Shown: piece after piece, positions 7,495-16,032 of the stretch
Numbering within the stretch: position 1 is the stretch's first letter
Layout of the letters: every line of letters begins with the position of its first letter
Source of the DNA: CAYSEQ01 sp964430475
GTDB taxonomy: Bacteria; Patescibacteriota; Microgenomatia; UBA8517
NCBI GenBank assembly: GCA_964430475.1
Contig: CAYSEQ010000003.1
Coordinates: 1 to 64,000, forward strand
Direction of reading: 5' to 3'
DNA length: 64,000 bases
Notes under the pieces: generated by a model
Database searches by the model: none
What the model was told of the DNA's origin: nothing
The model's input: the letters and a program-made list of their open reading frames with translations, nothing else
Program-made: the position numbers and the translations under genes

Positions 7495-8265
7495 ATGTAT
7501 TGGCTTTTGATTATATCCTTGTTTGTCTTTTTGGGATTTATTAGTCTAGGCTCTTACTATTCCGCCAGACAATTTTTCAAACCATCCGATAAAGCCAATC
7601 AAACACAAATAACACCAACTTCTATCACAGCTAAAGAAAACACAACATCAAACTTTAAAACGTATAAGAATACCAGATATGGAATAGAGTTTGATATTCC
7701 TAAAAATTATACAGTCACTGACGGTCTAGATTGTAGCTTATTAATGCTGGATCAAAATAGGTGTTTGGTGTCTTTAGTGCTGAAATTGGATTTTAGAGAT
7801 AGTGATTTCGTTCCGGAAGCCACTTTTTGGTTCCTTAAGGGGGTTAACTCTGTAAAGATCCCAGGACAGGTAAGTCATATTTATTTCGAAACCCAGAAGA
7901 GAGTTTGGCGCATAGACAACCCTCCTGAAGTTTTTCCACTCTGGGGTCATACAGAATCAGGCCAGGAAATCATTAAGGCCTTTAATGGTGGCAGCCACTC
8001 AAACTTTGCCTACTACATTATCCCCGACTATGAAAAAGACGAAGTAGCAATATTTGCATTCCCTGAATCCTTTCGTCTTCGCTGCGACTTAATAGAAAAC
8101 AGACAAAAGCAATTGGATTGTGATAGATTCTACAAATCGGTAATTGACCAATACTATAATGGAGAGGAAACACCAGACAATTGGTTGGGGAGAAACTATT
8201 TAAACTCGATTTACTCCGAGGCTGAAAATATAGTTAGAAGCTTTAGAAAAATTGTCACCAAATAA
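7495..8265 (+). CDS. Membrane-anchored hypothetical protein
   Basis: A 256-residue protein of unknown function. The N-terminus is a signal anchor (YWLLIISLFVFLGFISLG, residues 2-19) followed by a Thr/Asn-rich linker (about 32-55) and a soluble outer domain that begins with KTYKNTRYGIEFDIPKNY, a pattern common at the start of small secreted domains of the PsbP-like type in CPR proteins. Four Cys (C81, C90, and C200/C212 by rough count) could form disulfides. Upstream in-frame TGA fixes the start at this ATG. Unlike its neighbours it is intact. Confidence 0.65.
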   Translation: MYWLLIISLFVFLGFISLGSYYSARQFFKPSDKANQTQITPTSITAKENTTSNFKTYKNTRYGIEFDIPKNYTVTDGLDCSLLMLDQNRCLVSLVLKLDFRDSDFVPEATFWFLKGVNSVKIPGQVSHIYFETQKRVWRIDNPPEVFPLWGHTESGQEIIKAFNGGSHSNFAYYIIPDYEKDEVAIFAFPESFRLRCDLIENRQKQLDCDRFYKSVIDQYYNGEETPDNWLGRNYLNSIYSEAENIVRSFRKIVTK

Positions 8266-8360
8266 TCTATCTGCATTAAAAGCCTAATTTAGGTACAAAA
8301 AAATAAATTTTGAAAGGAAGAGATCTATAATTTTTAAGACAGATTTAAGTACAAGATTCA

Positions 8361-8681
8361 CTAACTTTGATCCCTGCTAACATTCAATAAACCCTTAAGC
8401 CAATTGAAATACTTTTCGTTAGAACTTGCTTTTATTTTTAAAATACAGGGTACCTCATAAGGATGGATCTTTGCAACCTCTTTTTGAATATCTTTATACT
8501 TTGATTCAAGAGTCTTTGCCCAAATTATCCATTCCGTTTCCTCTTGAACTTCTCCATTCCACCAGTAAATACTTTTTACAGGAAATAAAACACAGCAACC
8601 CACTAATTTTCTTTCTATCAGAAACTTCGCAATTTTCCTAGCTTTCTTCTCACCAGGATTAGTAATATGGACAACGATCAT
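8361..8681 (-). CDS. cutA: Divalent-cation tolerance protein CutA
   Basis: CutA1 is a small trimeric ferredoxin-like protein tied to copper and other divalent-metal tolerance; its exact role is unsettled. The family marks are clear: TNPGEKKARKIAKFLIERKL (strand 1 and helix), LVGCCVLFPVKSIYWWNG (with the conserved Cys and YWW), EETEWIIWAKT and HPYEVPCILK. I prefer the ATG giving MIVVHITN, because GGAG lies ten bases before it; an ATG six codons earlier is possible. The gene stands alone, opposite to its left neighbour. The znuBC genes nearby make a metal-homeostasis context plausible but not proven. Confidence 0.92.
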   Translation of the reverse strand: MIVVHITNPGEKKARKIAKFLIERKLVGCCVLFPVKSIYWWNGEVQEETEWIIWAKTLESKYKDIQKEVAKIHPYEVPCILKIKASSNEKYFNWLKGLLNVSRDQS

Positions 8682-8773
8682 TCTTTTTTCTACTCCCATT
8701 TTTCTTAAATAAATTTATCGCAATCGGTGGGATCATCTAAAATCTTTTCAGGCAATAAAAGGGTGGTTTTTAC

Positions 8774-8802
8774 TTGACACAAATTTTTTCACTTATTATT
8801 TT
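8774..8802 (+). promoter_or_regulatory. promoter of the small basic protein gene
   Basis: TTGACA at 8774-8779 and TATTTT at 8797-8802 with 17-base spacing, close to consensus. The leader before ATG 8817 would be only about eight bases. Confidence 0.55.
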
Positions 8803-8816
8803 ACTTGATTAAAAAT

Positions 8817-9002
8817 ATGAGTAAAATCTCAAAAAAGAGAAGAAAATTTGGAATCAAAAGGAAAAGAAAATTAAAGAAAAATTTAATGAAGCTTAAAAAA
8901 ATGTATTTTACTGCCAAAACCGATCAAGAAAAGCAAAAAATAATTGAGAAGTTTACTAAAATTGCGCCTCACTTAAACCCAAAAAAATATTTTGAAAAGT
9001 AG
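8817..9002 (+). CDS. Small lysine-rich protein
   Basis: A 61-residue protein with about 40 percent Lys plus Arg. It begins SKISKKRRKFGIKRKRKLKK and ends with a predicted helix (TDQEKQKIIEKFTKIAPHL) and NPKKYFEK. Composition suggests RNA or ribosome binding; no family is assigned. A close-to-consensus promoter right upstream supports expression. A TTG four codons earlier is an alternative start, but ATG is favoured. Convergent with znuB. Confidence 0.6.
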   Translation: MSKISKKRRKFGIKRKRKLKKNLMKLKKMYFTAKTDQEKQKIIEKFTKIAPHLNPKKYFEK

Positions 9003-9144
9003 CTTAATTCCTAGCAGCAAGACTCTAAAAATTTTTACGGGTTTTTCTTGAAATTTTGTTTTACTTCCGAAAATAATGAAAAAACACTTACTACGCTATA
9101 TATTAAAATATAGTAAAATATGTTGAGGTAGAATAAACTTAAGA

Positions 9145-9912
9145 TCACTTTCCTCTTAGGAAGAGACTCAATGTAAAAATAAGACAGGAAACAAGAATTA
9201 CTATTGGTCCTGTGGGAAGACCAGATAGATAAGAAATAAAAATTCCAGCAGAAGAAGAAAAAATCCCGATCAATATCGACAATAACTGGAAATTCCTAAT
9301 ACTTTTGGCAAGATTTTTTGCTGCTGCTGCAGGTACTACAACCAAAGCCCCAGTAAGAAGAGTTCCAACAAATTTAACACCAAGTGCAACTATTAGTCCA
9401 AGCATTAAAAAATAGACAAGATTTATCCTTGCTACATTCACTCCCAAAGAACCTGCCAGCTCTTCAGAAACTACTCCAAGGATAAGATCTTTGGAAATTC
9501 GGTAAATTGCTCCAAGAACAAAAACTGAACCTAAAATGGTCAATAAACCATCCAAAGGGGTAATCTTTTCAATGCTCCCAAAAAGAGCTTCCAGAAGTTC
9601 GGGTTCGGGTGTGATTAAGACTCCCAAGGCAAGGCTAGTGGTAAAAAAAACACCCACTAAGGTCTCGGAATAAATTTCAGTCTTTCTTTCAAGATACCAA
9701 ATGCCAAGTACTGATAGGGTAAGAGCAATTATTGCTCCTATCATGGGGTTTATCCGTGCTACCAAAAAAATTGCCATTCCAGGAAGTGCAACATGACTTA
9801 ATGCATCTCCTACCAAAGACATTCTTTTTAAGACCATAAAAGATCCCAAAAAACCAGATGCTGCCCCAACGATTGACCCAACAAATAAACTGAGTAAAAG
9901 GTTACTTAACAT
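9145..9912 (-). CDS. znuB: Zinc/manganese-type ABC transporter permease (ZnuB-like)
   Basis: Membrane subunit of an ABC-3 family metal importer. The 255 residues carry seven to eight hydrophobic segments and the family stretch FLGSFMVLKRMSLVGDALSH near residue 22 (the conserved D-A-L-S-H), then GALVVVPAAAAKNLAK near 190. It follows znuC by one base and is presumably co-translated. The family moves Zn, Mn or Fe; which metal cannot be read from the sequence. No solute-binding protein gene is adjacent. Confidence 0.88.
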   Translation of the reverse strand: MLSNLLLSLFVGSIVGAASGFLGSFMVLKRMSLVGDALSHVALPGMAIFLVARINPMIGAIIALTLSVLGIWYLERKTEIYSETLVGVFFTTSLALGVLITPEPELLEALFGSIEKITPLDGLLTILGSVFVLGAIYRISKDLILGVVSEELAGSLGVNVARINLVYFLMLGLIVALGVKFVGTLLTGALVVVPAAAAKNLAKSIRNFQLLSILIGIFSSSAGIFISYLSGLPTGPIVILVSCLIFTLSLFLRGK

Positions 9913-9914
9913 TT

Positions 9915-10643
9915 TTAATGCTTATGCAAATGTTCATGCTTATAAAAATGTACATCTTCGCCGTATAATTTTCTTAAACTCTCCTTATCGATTACATCCT
10001 TTGGGGGTCCAAAACAAACTTTTTCTTTATTTAAACAAAGAACCTTCTCTGCGTGCTTATACACTACTTCTAGTTCGTGAGATACGAAAATGATCGTAAG
10101 ATTTTTCTCTTTTTTAAGTCTATCTATCAGCATATAAACTGTCTCTTCAGCCGAGATGTCAATACCACTAGTGGGTTCATCAAAAAGCAAAACATTAGGT
10201 TGGCCCAAAAGAGCAAAGACTATTAGCACCCGTTGGAACTCGCCACCAGAAAGCACACCCAATCTTGTTTTTAGAAGTCTCCTTCCTTTATGGACAAGGT
10301 GTTCTCCGACTACTCCAAAACCAACCTGTTTTAAAACATCCTCTATCTTACTTTTATCTTTTTCTTTGATTGCTAAGAATTCCTCTACCGTGATTGGCAA
10401 ACCTCTCTCAACATAAAGCCTTTGGGGAACATAACCTATCCTCACATCAGGTGCCCATTCAACCTTCCCTACATATTCGACAAAACCCAAAAGACATCTT
10501 AAAAGGACTGTCTTTCCGGCACCATTCGGCCCTATGATTGCCAATGTTTCATCCCTTTTTACTTCGAAAGAAATATTATCGAGAATCCTGTGATTCTCAA
10601 ATTCCACACTCAAACCGGAAACTTTAAGTATAATCTCATCCAT
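9915..10643 (-). CDS. znuC: Metal ABC transporter ATP-binding protein (ZnuC-like)
   Basis: ATPase subunit that powers the adjacent permease. Visible: Walker A GPNGAGKT near residue 38, Q-loop YVPQRLYVERGLP near 72, ABC signature LSGGEFQRV near 132, Walker B VLLFDEPTSGID near 150 and switch His in IIFVSHELEVV. The C-terminus ends in a His-rich tail (HFYKHEHLHKH) that could bind the transported metal or sense it. It is first in a two-gene unit. The upstream 177-base gap separates it from a divergent gene; no Zur-like palindrome was recognised there. Confidence 0.92.
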   Translation of the reverse strand: MDEIILKVSGLSVEFENHRILDNISFEVKRDETLAIIGPNGAGKTVLLRCLLGFVEYVGKVEWAPDVRIGYVPQRLYVERGLPITVEEFLAIKEKDKSKIEDVLKQVGFGVVGEHLVHKGRRLLKTRLGVLSGGEFQRVLIVFALLGQPNVLLFDEPTSGIDISAEETVYMLIDRLKKEKNLTIIFVSHELEVVYKHAEKVLCLNKEKVCFGPPKDVIDKESLRKLYGEDVHFYKHEHLHKH

Positions 10644-10820
10644 ATCAGTCTAATATATCACAACTACATAGCCAATGCTTAAACTATCACTTCCTTGCTA
10701 TTATTGAAAGGGTAAAGGTTTGAGAAACAAATCAAATATATTTAAATTATAGATAAATAAAAGCTTTTTGGCATTAAAAGACAATTTTCAAGTCTTAAGA
10801 CATAAAAATCCTTAAAGGCA

Positions 10821-11177
10821 ATGAAAAATAAAGGTCTGGTGGGCATTATCTTCTTAATCATTTTTGGATTACTTGCTATCCTAAGTTTTTGGATTTTATT
10901 TGGAAATTCCAAACTAGATTACAAACAAAAACTAAGAAACGAAAGTCAAACTGCACCAAGTTCAGAAAGCACACCCTCCACTACTTCTCCAACCTCTTAC
11001 ACGAGAATTGAAAAAAAGGAAAACCAAGAAATAATAGAAAACCCAGCGACAATTTCCCCCACCCAACATATCCAACCGGAAAATTCTACACAAGTACCAA
11101 CTCCCACAACCAATGAGAATCCTAAGAAAAATAGACCCAATCAAGAGAATGAGTCAGATGAATTTGTAGGAGGATAA
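10821..11177 (+). CDS. Small membrane-anchored Ser/Thr/Pro-rich protein
   Basis: A 118-residue protein of unknown function. One membrane segment at about residues 6-27 (LVGIIFLIIFGLLAILSFWI) is followed by a low-complexity outer region of Ser, Thr, Pro, Asn and Glu (about 45-110) and an acidic end (NESDEFVGG). The layout is that of a linker without a folded domain, similar to anchors seen in the accessory block. It is divergent from znuC. Coding status is supported by an unbroken frame, signal-anchor start and nearby convergent uppS. Confidence 0.5.
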   Translation: MKNKGLVGIIFLIIFGLLAILSFWILFGNSKLDYKQKLRNESQTAPSSESTPSTTSPTSYTRIEKKENQEIIENPATISPTQHIQPENSTQVPTPTTNENPKKNRPNQENESDEFVGG

Positions 11178-11229
11178 ACTTTTAGATGACTTTAAAACTG
11201 GAAGATTATTTTTGCGGAGTAGGCAAAAA

Positions 11230-12510
11230 TTAGGCGACCTTCTCTTTAAGGGCTTTATAAAATCTTCTTAAATAATCTTCAGCTTTCTCCCAATGATAAT
11301 CTCCTAATCCCATTTCTGCCAAATTTTTCTCAAGCGTAGCAAGAATCCTTAAATGCGCTACCTTCGCTGCCTGCAAGAACGATATCCTATAAACTTCGGA
11401 GAAAAATTCTCGTGCAGTCCATTCTACGTCAAGCGCTTCTAATGCAGTCTTTTTTTGCGAAAGATCTTGCCAAAGCTTGACTTCCAAAGATGCTGCAAGC
11501 GAAGGTTCGAATGCAAGCTTTAACTCATCTTTTATTAACTTATAAAACTTCCTCAAGGCAACCTTTGCCTCTTCCCATTTTTTCTGTTCACCTCGAATTA
11601 CAGCTTGACTCATCAAAATTGCAGCTTGCTTGGCTAACCTTCTAGAAAGACCGTACTGTTCTTTCAGATGCTTAAGAACATAATCTCTAAATCTTGTCCC
11701 TTGTGGAATTTTTCTCAATCTCCACCAGGCAAGCTCAAACTTTGCAGTTAACTCTGGCTTAAAGGTAAAATGTTTGACCCGGTCTTTTGCACCAAATCTT
11801 CGCCTTCTTCTACTATAATCAAGGATAGCTTTTTTTAGATGTTGCGGCGTAAAGTCAGGAAGGTGAACATCCTCAAAATAGAATTCGCTATATACAGTTT
11901 GCCATGGCATAAGTCCTGAAGTGCGCTGTTCGCCCGAGGTTCTGATAAATAAATCAGGGTCAGGATAAGGCTGATCAGCCGTATCAAGATAAGAAGAAAA
12001 GAGTGACTCATCAATTTTTTGCGATGGTACTTTATCTTCTATTATCTTTTTGACAGCCCTGATGATTTCATCCCTTCCTCCATAATCTAAAGCTAAATTT
12101 AATATATATTTCTTGTTTTGCCTAGTTTCTTCCTCAGCCTTTTTGATTAACGAAAGAAGGTTTCCTGAGAGCCTATCTTTACGACCTAAGTGAATAAACC
12201 TTACACCTTCTTTCTTTGCATCTTTCAGTTCCTTCCTTATATAACCCCTAATCAAAGAAAAAATTTTCTGAACTTCTTTCGGCGGTCTCTTCCAATTCTC
12301 TGTAGAAAACGCCCAAAGAGTAAGGGTGTGTACTCCCAAATCTCTCGAAGCCTTGACAAGCTTAGATAAGTTTTTTGCAGCTTTTTCATGTCCTTTTGTG
12401 GGTGGTAATCCACGCGACCTTGCCCATCGGCCGTTACCATCAAGCACTATAGCAATGTGGTTAGGAACAACTGTACCCTTTGGCAACTCAAGGTGGTTAT
12501 ATGAAGACAT
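11230..12510 (-). CDS. uppS: Isoprenyl transferase (UppS) with an extra C-terminal helical domain
   Basis: Cis-prenyltransferase that adds isopentenyl units to farnesyl diphosphate to give the undecaprenyl lipid carrier for cell-wall building. The first 245 residues hold all family marks: IAIVLDGNGRWARSRGLPPT (catalytic D-G-N-G-R-W), TLWAFSTENWKRP, LNLALDYGGRDEI, and RTSGEQRTSGLMPWQTVYSE with the usual YFEDVHLPDF. A typical UppS stops near here. This one continues for about 180 residues of predicted helices rich in W, K and E, without a recognised domain. I chose the Met giving SSYNHLELP; an upstream Met adds 14 hydrophobic residues. It ends the isoprenoid operon. Confidence 0.93.
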   Translation of the reverse strand: MSSYNHLELPKGTVVPNHIAIVLDGNGRWARSRGLPPTKGHEKAAKNLSKLVKASRDLGVHTLTLWAFSTENWKRPPKEVQKIFSLIRGYIRKELKDAKKEGVRFIHLGRKDRLSGNLLSLIKKAEEETRQNKKYILNLALDYGGRDEIIRAVKKIIEDKVPSQKIDESLFSSYLDTADQPYPDPDLFIRTSGEQRTSGLMPWQTVYSEFYFEDVHLPDFTPQHLKKAILDYSRRRRRFGAKDRVKHFTFKPELTAKFELAWWRLRKIPQGTRFRDYVLKHLKEQYGLSRRLAKQAAILMSQAVIRGEQKKWEEAKVALRKFYKLIKDELKLAFEPSLAASLEVKLWQDLSQKKTALEALDVEWTAREFFSEVYRISFLQAAKVAHLRILATLEKNLAEMGLGDYHWEKAEDYLRRFYKALKEKVA

Positions 12511-12555
12511 ATGAGTGAAAAAACTATAGCATAGTAATAAATTTAATTTCAAGAA

Positions 12556-13599
12556 TCAAGTCTCTCTTTCAATAACAAAATCAGCTAAATTATAAAGTGT
12601 ATCTTGAATCTCTTTGTTTTCGCTTAAACTAGATATAAATTTCTTGCCCTCATTTACAAGTTTTCGGGAAAAATTTAGGGAATATTCAAGACTGCCTGAA
12701 TCTCTAAAAATTTTGCGAATTCTACTAATCTTTTTAGAATCTAAATTTTTTACTCCATACCACCTTAGAAGAAACTTTTTATCTTTAGGAGCTGCCACCT
12801 CCAAAGCCTTCGCGTAAAGAAATGTTTTTTTACCCATCTTTATATCTTGCTCGTTTGATTTACCGGTTTTTTTTGAATCTCCAAAAACTCCCAAGATATC
12901 ATCTTTTAATTGAAAGGCAATTCCAATTGGAATACCGAAATTTTTAATAGCATCAAAGATTTTTCCTTTCGCACCTCCCAAAATTGCTCCCAAGCTCAAA
13001 GGCAATACAAAAGTGTAATAACTTGTTTTGTAGGTCCTAACTTTCAAAATATCGTCCCAGCTTACACTCTCTTTAAAATCAAATTGCATGTCAATTATCT
13101 GCCCATACAAAGTTTTCAGAAGAAAATCATTCAATATCTGGAGTGCTCTTTCAATCCTTCTTTTGGGAAAATCTGCGCTTAATATTAACTCATAAGCCAA
13201 TACAACGCCAATATCTCCAATTAAAATTGCTTTAGATAAACCATAGTGCGGGTTTTTCTTTTGATCTGCAAAAAACTTGTGAATTGTAGGTCGACCTCTT
13301 CTTAATTCGTCTTTATCAATAATATCATCATGAATCAGCAAAAAATTGTGGAATAATTCTATACCGCAGGAAACAGGCAGAATAGCACGAATATCTTTTC
13401 CTCCTGCAATTTGGTATCCCAGTAAAGTCAAGGCCCCTCGGGCTTTTTTCCCGCCAGATAGGCTTTTCTCAAATGAATCCAAAGCCTCAAACAAACTATA
13501 ATCAATCTTTAGGGCTTCTTCTTTTTTCTTCTGGAAAAAATTCCTCAAAAATATTTCAGCCTTTTGTGAGTAGTCAGATAAAAAATTTTTCAAATCCAT
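12556..13599 (-). CDS. Polyprenyl diphosphate synthase (trans-type)
   Basis: Class I trans-prenyltransferase that condenses dimethylallyl and isopentenyl diphosphates to farnesyl, geranylgeranyl or longer products. Both Asp-rich motifs are present: first, LLIHDDIIDKDELRRGRPTI near residue 87; second, FQLKDDILGVFGD near 232, followed by GKSNEQDIKMGKKTF. The lipid length cannot be fixed; Phe and Ile dominate the positions before the first motif. It lies between isopentenyl phosphate kinase and uppS, which would use its product, consistent with a supply line from C5 units to the undecaprenyl carrier. Confidence 0.93.
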   Translation of the reverse strand: MDLKNFLSDYSQKAEIFLRNFFQKKKEEALKIDYSLFEALDSFEKSLSGGKKARGALTLLGYQIAGGKDIRAILPVSCGIELFHNFLLIHDDIIDKDELRRGRPTIHKFFADQKKNPHYGLSKAILIGDIGVVLAYELILSADFPKRRIERALQILNDFLLKTLYGQIIDMQFDFKESVSWDDILKVRTYKTSYYTFVLPLSLGAILGGAKGKIFDAIKNFGIPIGIAFQLKDDILGVFGDSKKTGKSNEQDIKMGKKTFLYAKALEVAAPKDKKFLLRWYGVKNLDSKKISRIRKIFRDSGSLEYSLNFSRKLVNEGKKFISSLSENKEIQDTLYNLADFVIERET

Positions 13600-13731
13600 G
13601 TTAAAAAACTTTTACCCGAAAAATCTAAATTTTGTTGCTAATCCAGTTTTTATATGTTCCCGAAAATCTGGAAACACTTCTCCATGACATTTTTACCAAG
13701 ATAGGATTTTTTGCAAGAATTTGATTCATCT

Positions 13732-14523
13732 TCACGAAATTAATGTCCCTTCAAACCCCTCATCCAAAACTGAACGTTCAATTTCACCAGGCTTTGTGGC
13801 ATCTATTATTAAAATAGGGATTCCCTTTCTAGCTACCTTCAAAGCTTCCTCAACTTTATGTAGCATCCCGCCGGTAACATCTATACCCTGTGATGTGCCA
13901 AGAAGACTCTTTATTTTTCCAAAATTTGAGGAATTAATGTTTTTTATAGTATGTCCTTTATCATCATAAACTCCTCTTGTAATTCCACAGTAGACAATCT
14001 TTATTGAACGATATTTTTTTCTAAACTTAAGTGCTAAAAAATTCAAAATTTTTTCAGTTGACAAAATCGTGCATCCCTTTCGTAAATCAAAGCAAACATC
14101 GCCATAAACAACAGGTGTCATTCCCAACTCAAGAGATTTCTCCAAAGAGCCAAGGAAAGCCCTTTTTATTTCTCCATTTTCGCAAAGCATTAAACTTGAG
14201 GGATTAAAAGAAATTGCCAATACCTTTGCCTTTATAAACTCCGAAACGACAATTCTGTTGAGTCTCGCTGCTGCGTCTTGTACTTCAGCAATTCCCAAGA
14301 TACTTTTGCTATTAACAACACCTTGTAAAATTCTAAATTTTTTAGCTGGAACATGAGGAAACGAGCCTCCGCCGTGGCCAATAATAAAACTAGCTTTACT
14401 TCTAAGTTTTAACCCATGAATCTCCTGACATAATCTTTTTAAAGTAAAAGGCTTCAGCGTAAAAGGTTTAGTCTTGTCTGTTATAAGACTTCCACCAAGC
14501 TTAATAAGTATTAAATCTTTCAT
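13732..14523 (-). CDS. Isopentenyl phosphate kinase
   Basis: Phosphorylates isopentenyl phosphate to isopentenyl diphosphate with ATP; an amino-acid-kinase fold enzyme best known from archaea, plants and Chloroflexi. Visible: LILIKLGGSLITDKTKP at the start, GHGGGSFPH near residue 47 (the His of this loop contacts the substrate phosphate), TPVVYGDVCFD near 132, and GIDVTGGMLHKVEEALK near 218 (nucleotide site). The length of 263 residues fits. The start ATG lies one base after the decarboxylase stop, so both are surely co-translated. This adjacency suggests the alternative mevalonate route (phosphomevalonate decarboxylated to isopentenyl phosphate). Confidence 0.88.
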   Translation of the reverse strand: MKDLILIKLGGSLITDKTKPFTLKPFTLKRLCQEIHGLKLRSKASFIIGHGGGSFPHVPAKKFRILQGVVNSKSILGIAEVQDAAARLNRIVVSEFIKAKVLAISFNPSSLMLCENGEIKRAFLGSLEKSLELGMTPVVYGDVCFDLRKGCTILSTEKILNFLALKFRKKYRSIKIVYCGITRGVYDDKGHTIKNINSSNFGKIKSLLGTSQGIDVTGGMLHKVEEALKVARKGIPILIIDATKPGEIERSVLDEGFEGTLIS

Positions 14524-14524
14524 A

Positions 14525-15505
14525 TTAAAAAAGATGTTTATTGGATAGGCGCGTGCCGGCAGAAGGTTTATTAGCAATAGTAAATAAAACCTCTGGAATT
14601 CTTTTTAATCTTGCATTTATTTTTTTTGCATCTTTAGCCAAGCAAATCACATGAACATTTGCTCCGGCATCAAGAGTAAAATAACAAAGAATTCCCTCTT
14701 TTCTCCATCTTCTTACCCTTTCTATAACAACCAAGCTTCCACTATTCAAATAGAAAATGCAGGGGCGGGAAGTCATGGCAATCGTATGGAGTTCGACAGC
14801 CTCCTGTTCCAAGATTTCCCCGAATTTTTCGAAATCTTTTTTAAAAAATGCCTCTTTGAAAAGCTTTATTCTTTCGGGAAGAAGCCTCAGTCTAGTTTTA
14901 AAAAAAGGACTGGTCTGGGCAAGTTGGTGACCTTGCGTAGAGCTTACCCTCTTAGCTTTATTTTCAACTACTGCAACTATATCTCTAATGTCCCAATATG
15001 TTGGAGGAGCGATTTGTATTGCGTAGGAAGAATTCGACGATCTTCCTTTCAGCCACTCTGCAAAACCATCAATAATAGAACGGGATGCAGATCCAGAACC
15101 TAGGCGAGCAAGAATAGAAATCTCTTTCTGAGTAAGATTAAGACCCGCTGATTTACTTGCGGCAAGTGCCAAAGCAGAAAAAGCGGATGCAGATGAGGCT
15201 ATTCCTGAACTTGAAGGAAAAGAATTTTTTGAAAAAACCTTAGAATTCCAAAACAAGCTAGATTTTTTTCTCACAATATTAAGAATTTTAATAACCCTTT
15301 CTTTTTTCTCACCCCTAACCTTCCTACCATCAATAAATACCTCGTCAGTACTAAACCTAGGGCTAAATTCAACAGTAGTGGTGGTCAAGCACCCATCCAA
15401 ATTCATGGAAATAGAATTATTAAAAGGAAGATTAAGTTCAGGATCTTTTTTACCCCAAAACTTAATAAAGGCAATGTTTGCAGGAGAAATTGCAGTTGTT
15501 TTCAT
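14525..15505 (-). CDS. Mevalonate (di)phosphate decarboxylase
   Basis: GHMP-family enzyme that decarboxylates diphosphomevalonate to isopentenyl diphosphate, or, in the alternative route, phosphomevalonate to isopentenyl phosphate. Visible: ANIAFIKFWGKKDPELNLPF at the N-terminus (the Lys and Asn of the active site), FPSSSGIASSASAFSALALA near residue 95 (phosphate loop), GSGSASRSI near 138 and LDAGANVHVI near 283 with the catalytic Asp. The neighbouring isopentenyl phosphate kinase favours the monophosphate substrate, but residues that decide this are not certain by eye. I take the Met giving KTTAISPAN as start. Confidence 0.88.
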   Translation of the reverse strand: MKTTAISPANIAFIKFWGKKDPELNLPFNNSISMNLDGCLTTTTVEFSPRFSTDEVFIDGRKVRGEKKERVIKILNIVRKKSSLFWNSKVFSKNSFPSSSGIASSASAFSALALAASKSAGLNLTQKEISILARLGSGSASRSIIDGFAEWLKGRSSNSSYAIQIAPPTYWDIRDIVAVVENKAKRVSSTQGHQLAQTSPFFKTRLRLLPERIKLFKEAFFKKDFEKFGEILEQEAVELHTIAMTSRPCIFYLNSGSLVVIERVRRWRKEGILCYFTLDAGANVHVICLAKDAKKINARLKRIPEVLFTIANKPSAGTRLSNKHLF

Positions 15506-15521
15506 CCGAATAGATAGCGTC

Positions 15522-15971
15522 TTATGGATCCTCAGACTCACAAGTCAAAAGACCTCTTTCTTGGGTTAATATTTTTAGTTTCTCAGAATATTCTAACATT
15601 CTTGAAATTTCATTATTAGTATTTAAACAATGTTGTAAACTTGCTCTAATTGCCTCTTCCTTAGTGACAAGACCCAAGGCAAGAGCCTGTGCGATCAGTG
15701 TTAACCTTCCATATCCATTACTATCAAACCATAGACCCCTTTCACTACTACAGTGATATGTTTTACAGCCCCAGGGTTTAAGGTTAGGATGTTTACTACA
15801 ACCCCCAGTGTCTTTAAGAAAAGGACAAGGAGTATTTGGAGGTTTAACCACAGAAACAAAGCCAGATTCTAACTCTATCTGCGGGAATACACAACAGGCA
15901 TTACAAAGTTTCCCTGTTGGAAGCTCACAGCCAGGTCTTCCCCAAATATTTCTTTCCCCAATCTCAGGCAT
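15522..15971 (-). CDS. Cys-rich zinc/iron-chelating (YkgJ-like) protein
   Basis: A 149-residue protein with a Cys cluster resembling the zinc/iron-chelating YkgJ-type domain: LCNACCVFPQIE near residue 22, TPCPFLKDTGGCSKHPN near 47 and GCKTYHC near 68. Such proteins bind a metal centre; their substrates are mostly unknown. The rest is helical (LTLIAQALALGLVTKEEAIR). It is the first gene of the isoprenoid operon, 16 bases before the decarboxylase. A link with isoprenoid synthesis is only positional. Confidence 0.65.
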   Translation of the reverse strand: MPEIGERNIWGRPGCELPTGKLCNACCVFPQIELESGFVSVVKPPNTPCPFLKDTGGCSKHPNLKPWGCKTYHCSSERGLWFDSNGYGRLTLIAQALALGLVTKEEAIRASLQHCLNTNNEISRMLEYSEKLKILTQERGLLTCESEDP

Positions 15972-16032
15972 TTTTCCTAATTTATAAAGTCTAAGCTTGA
16001 TTTTACCTCTTGGGCATTCGAGGATTTACATC

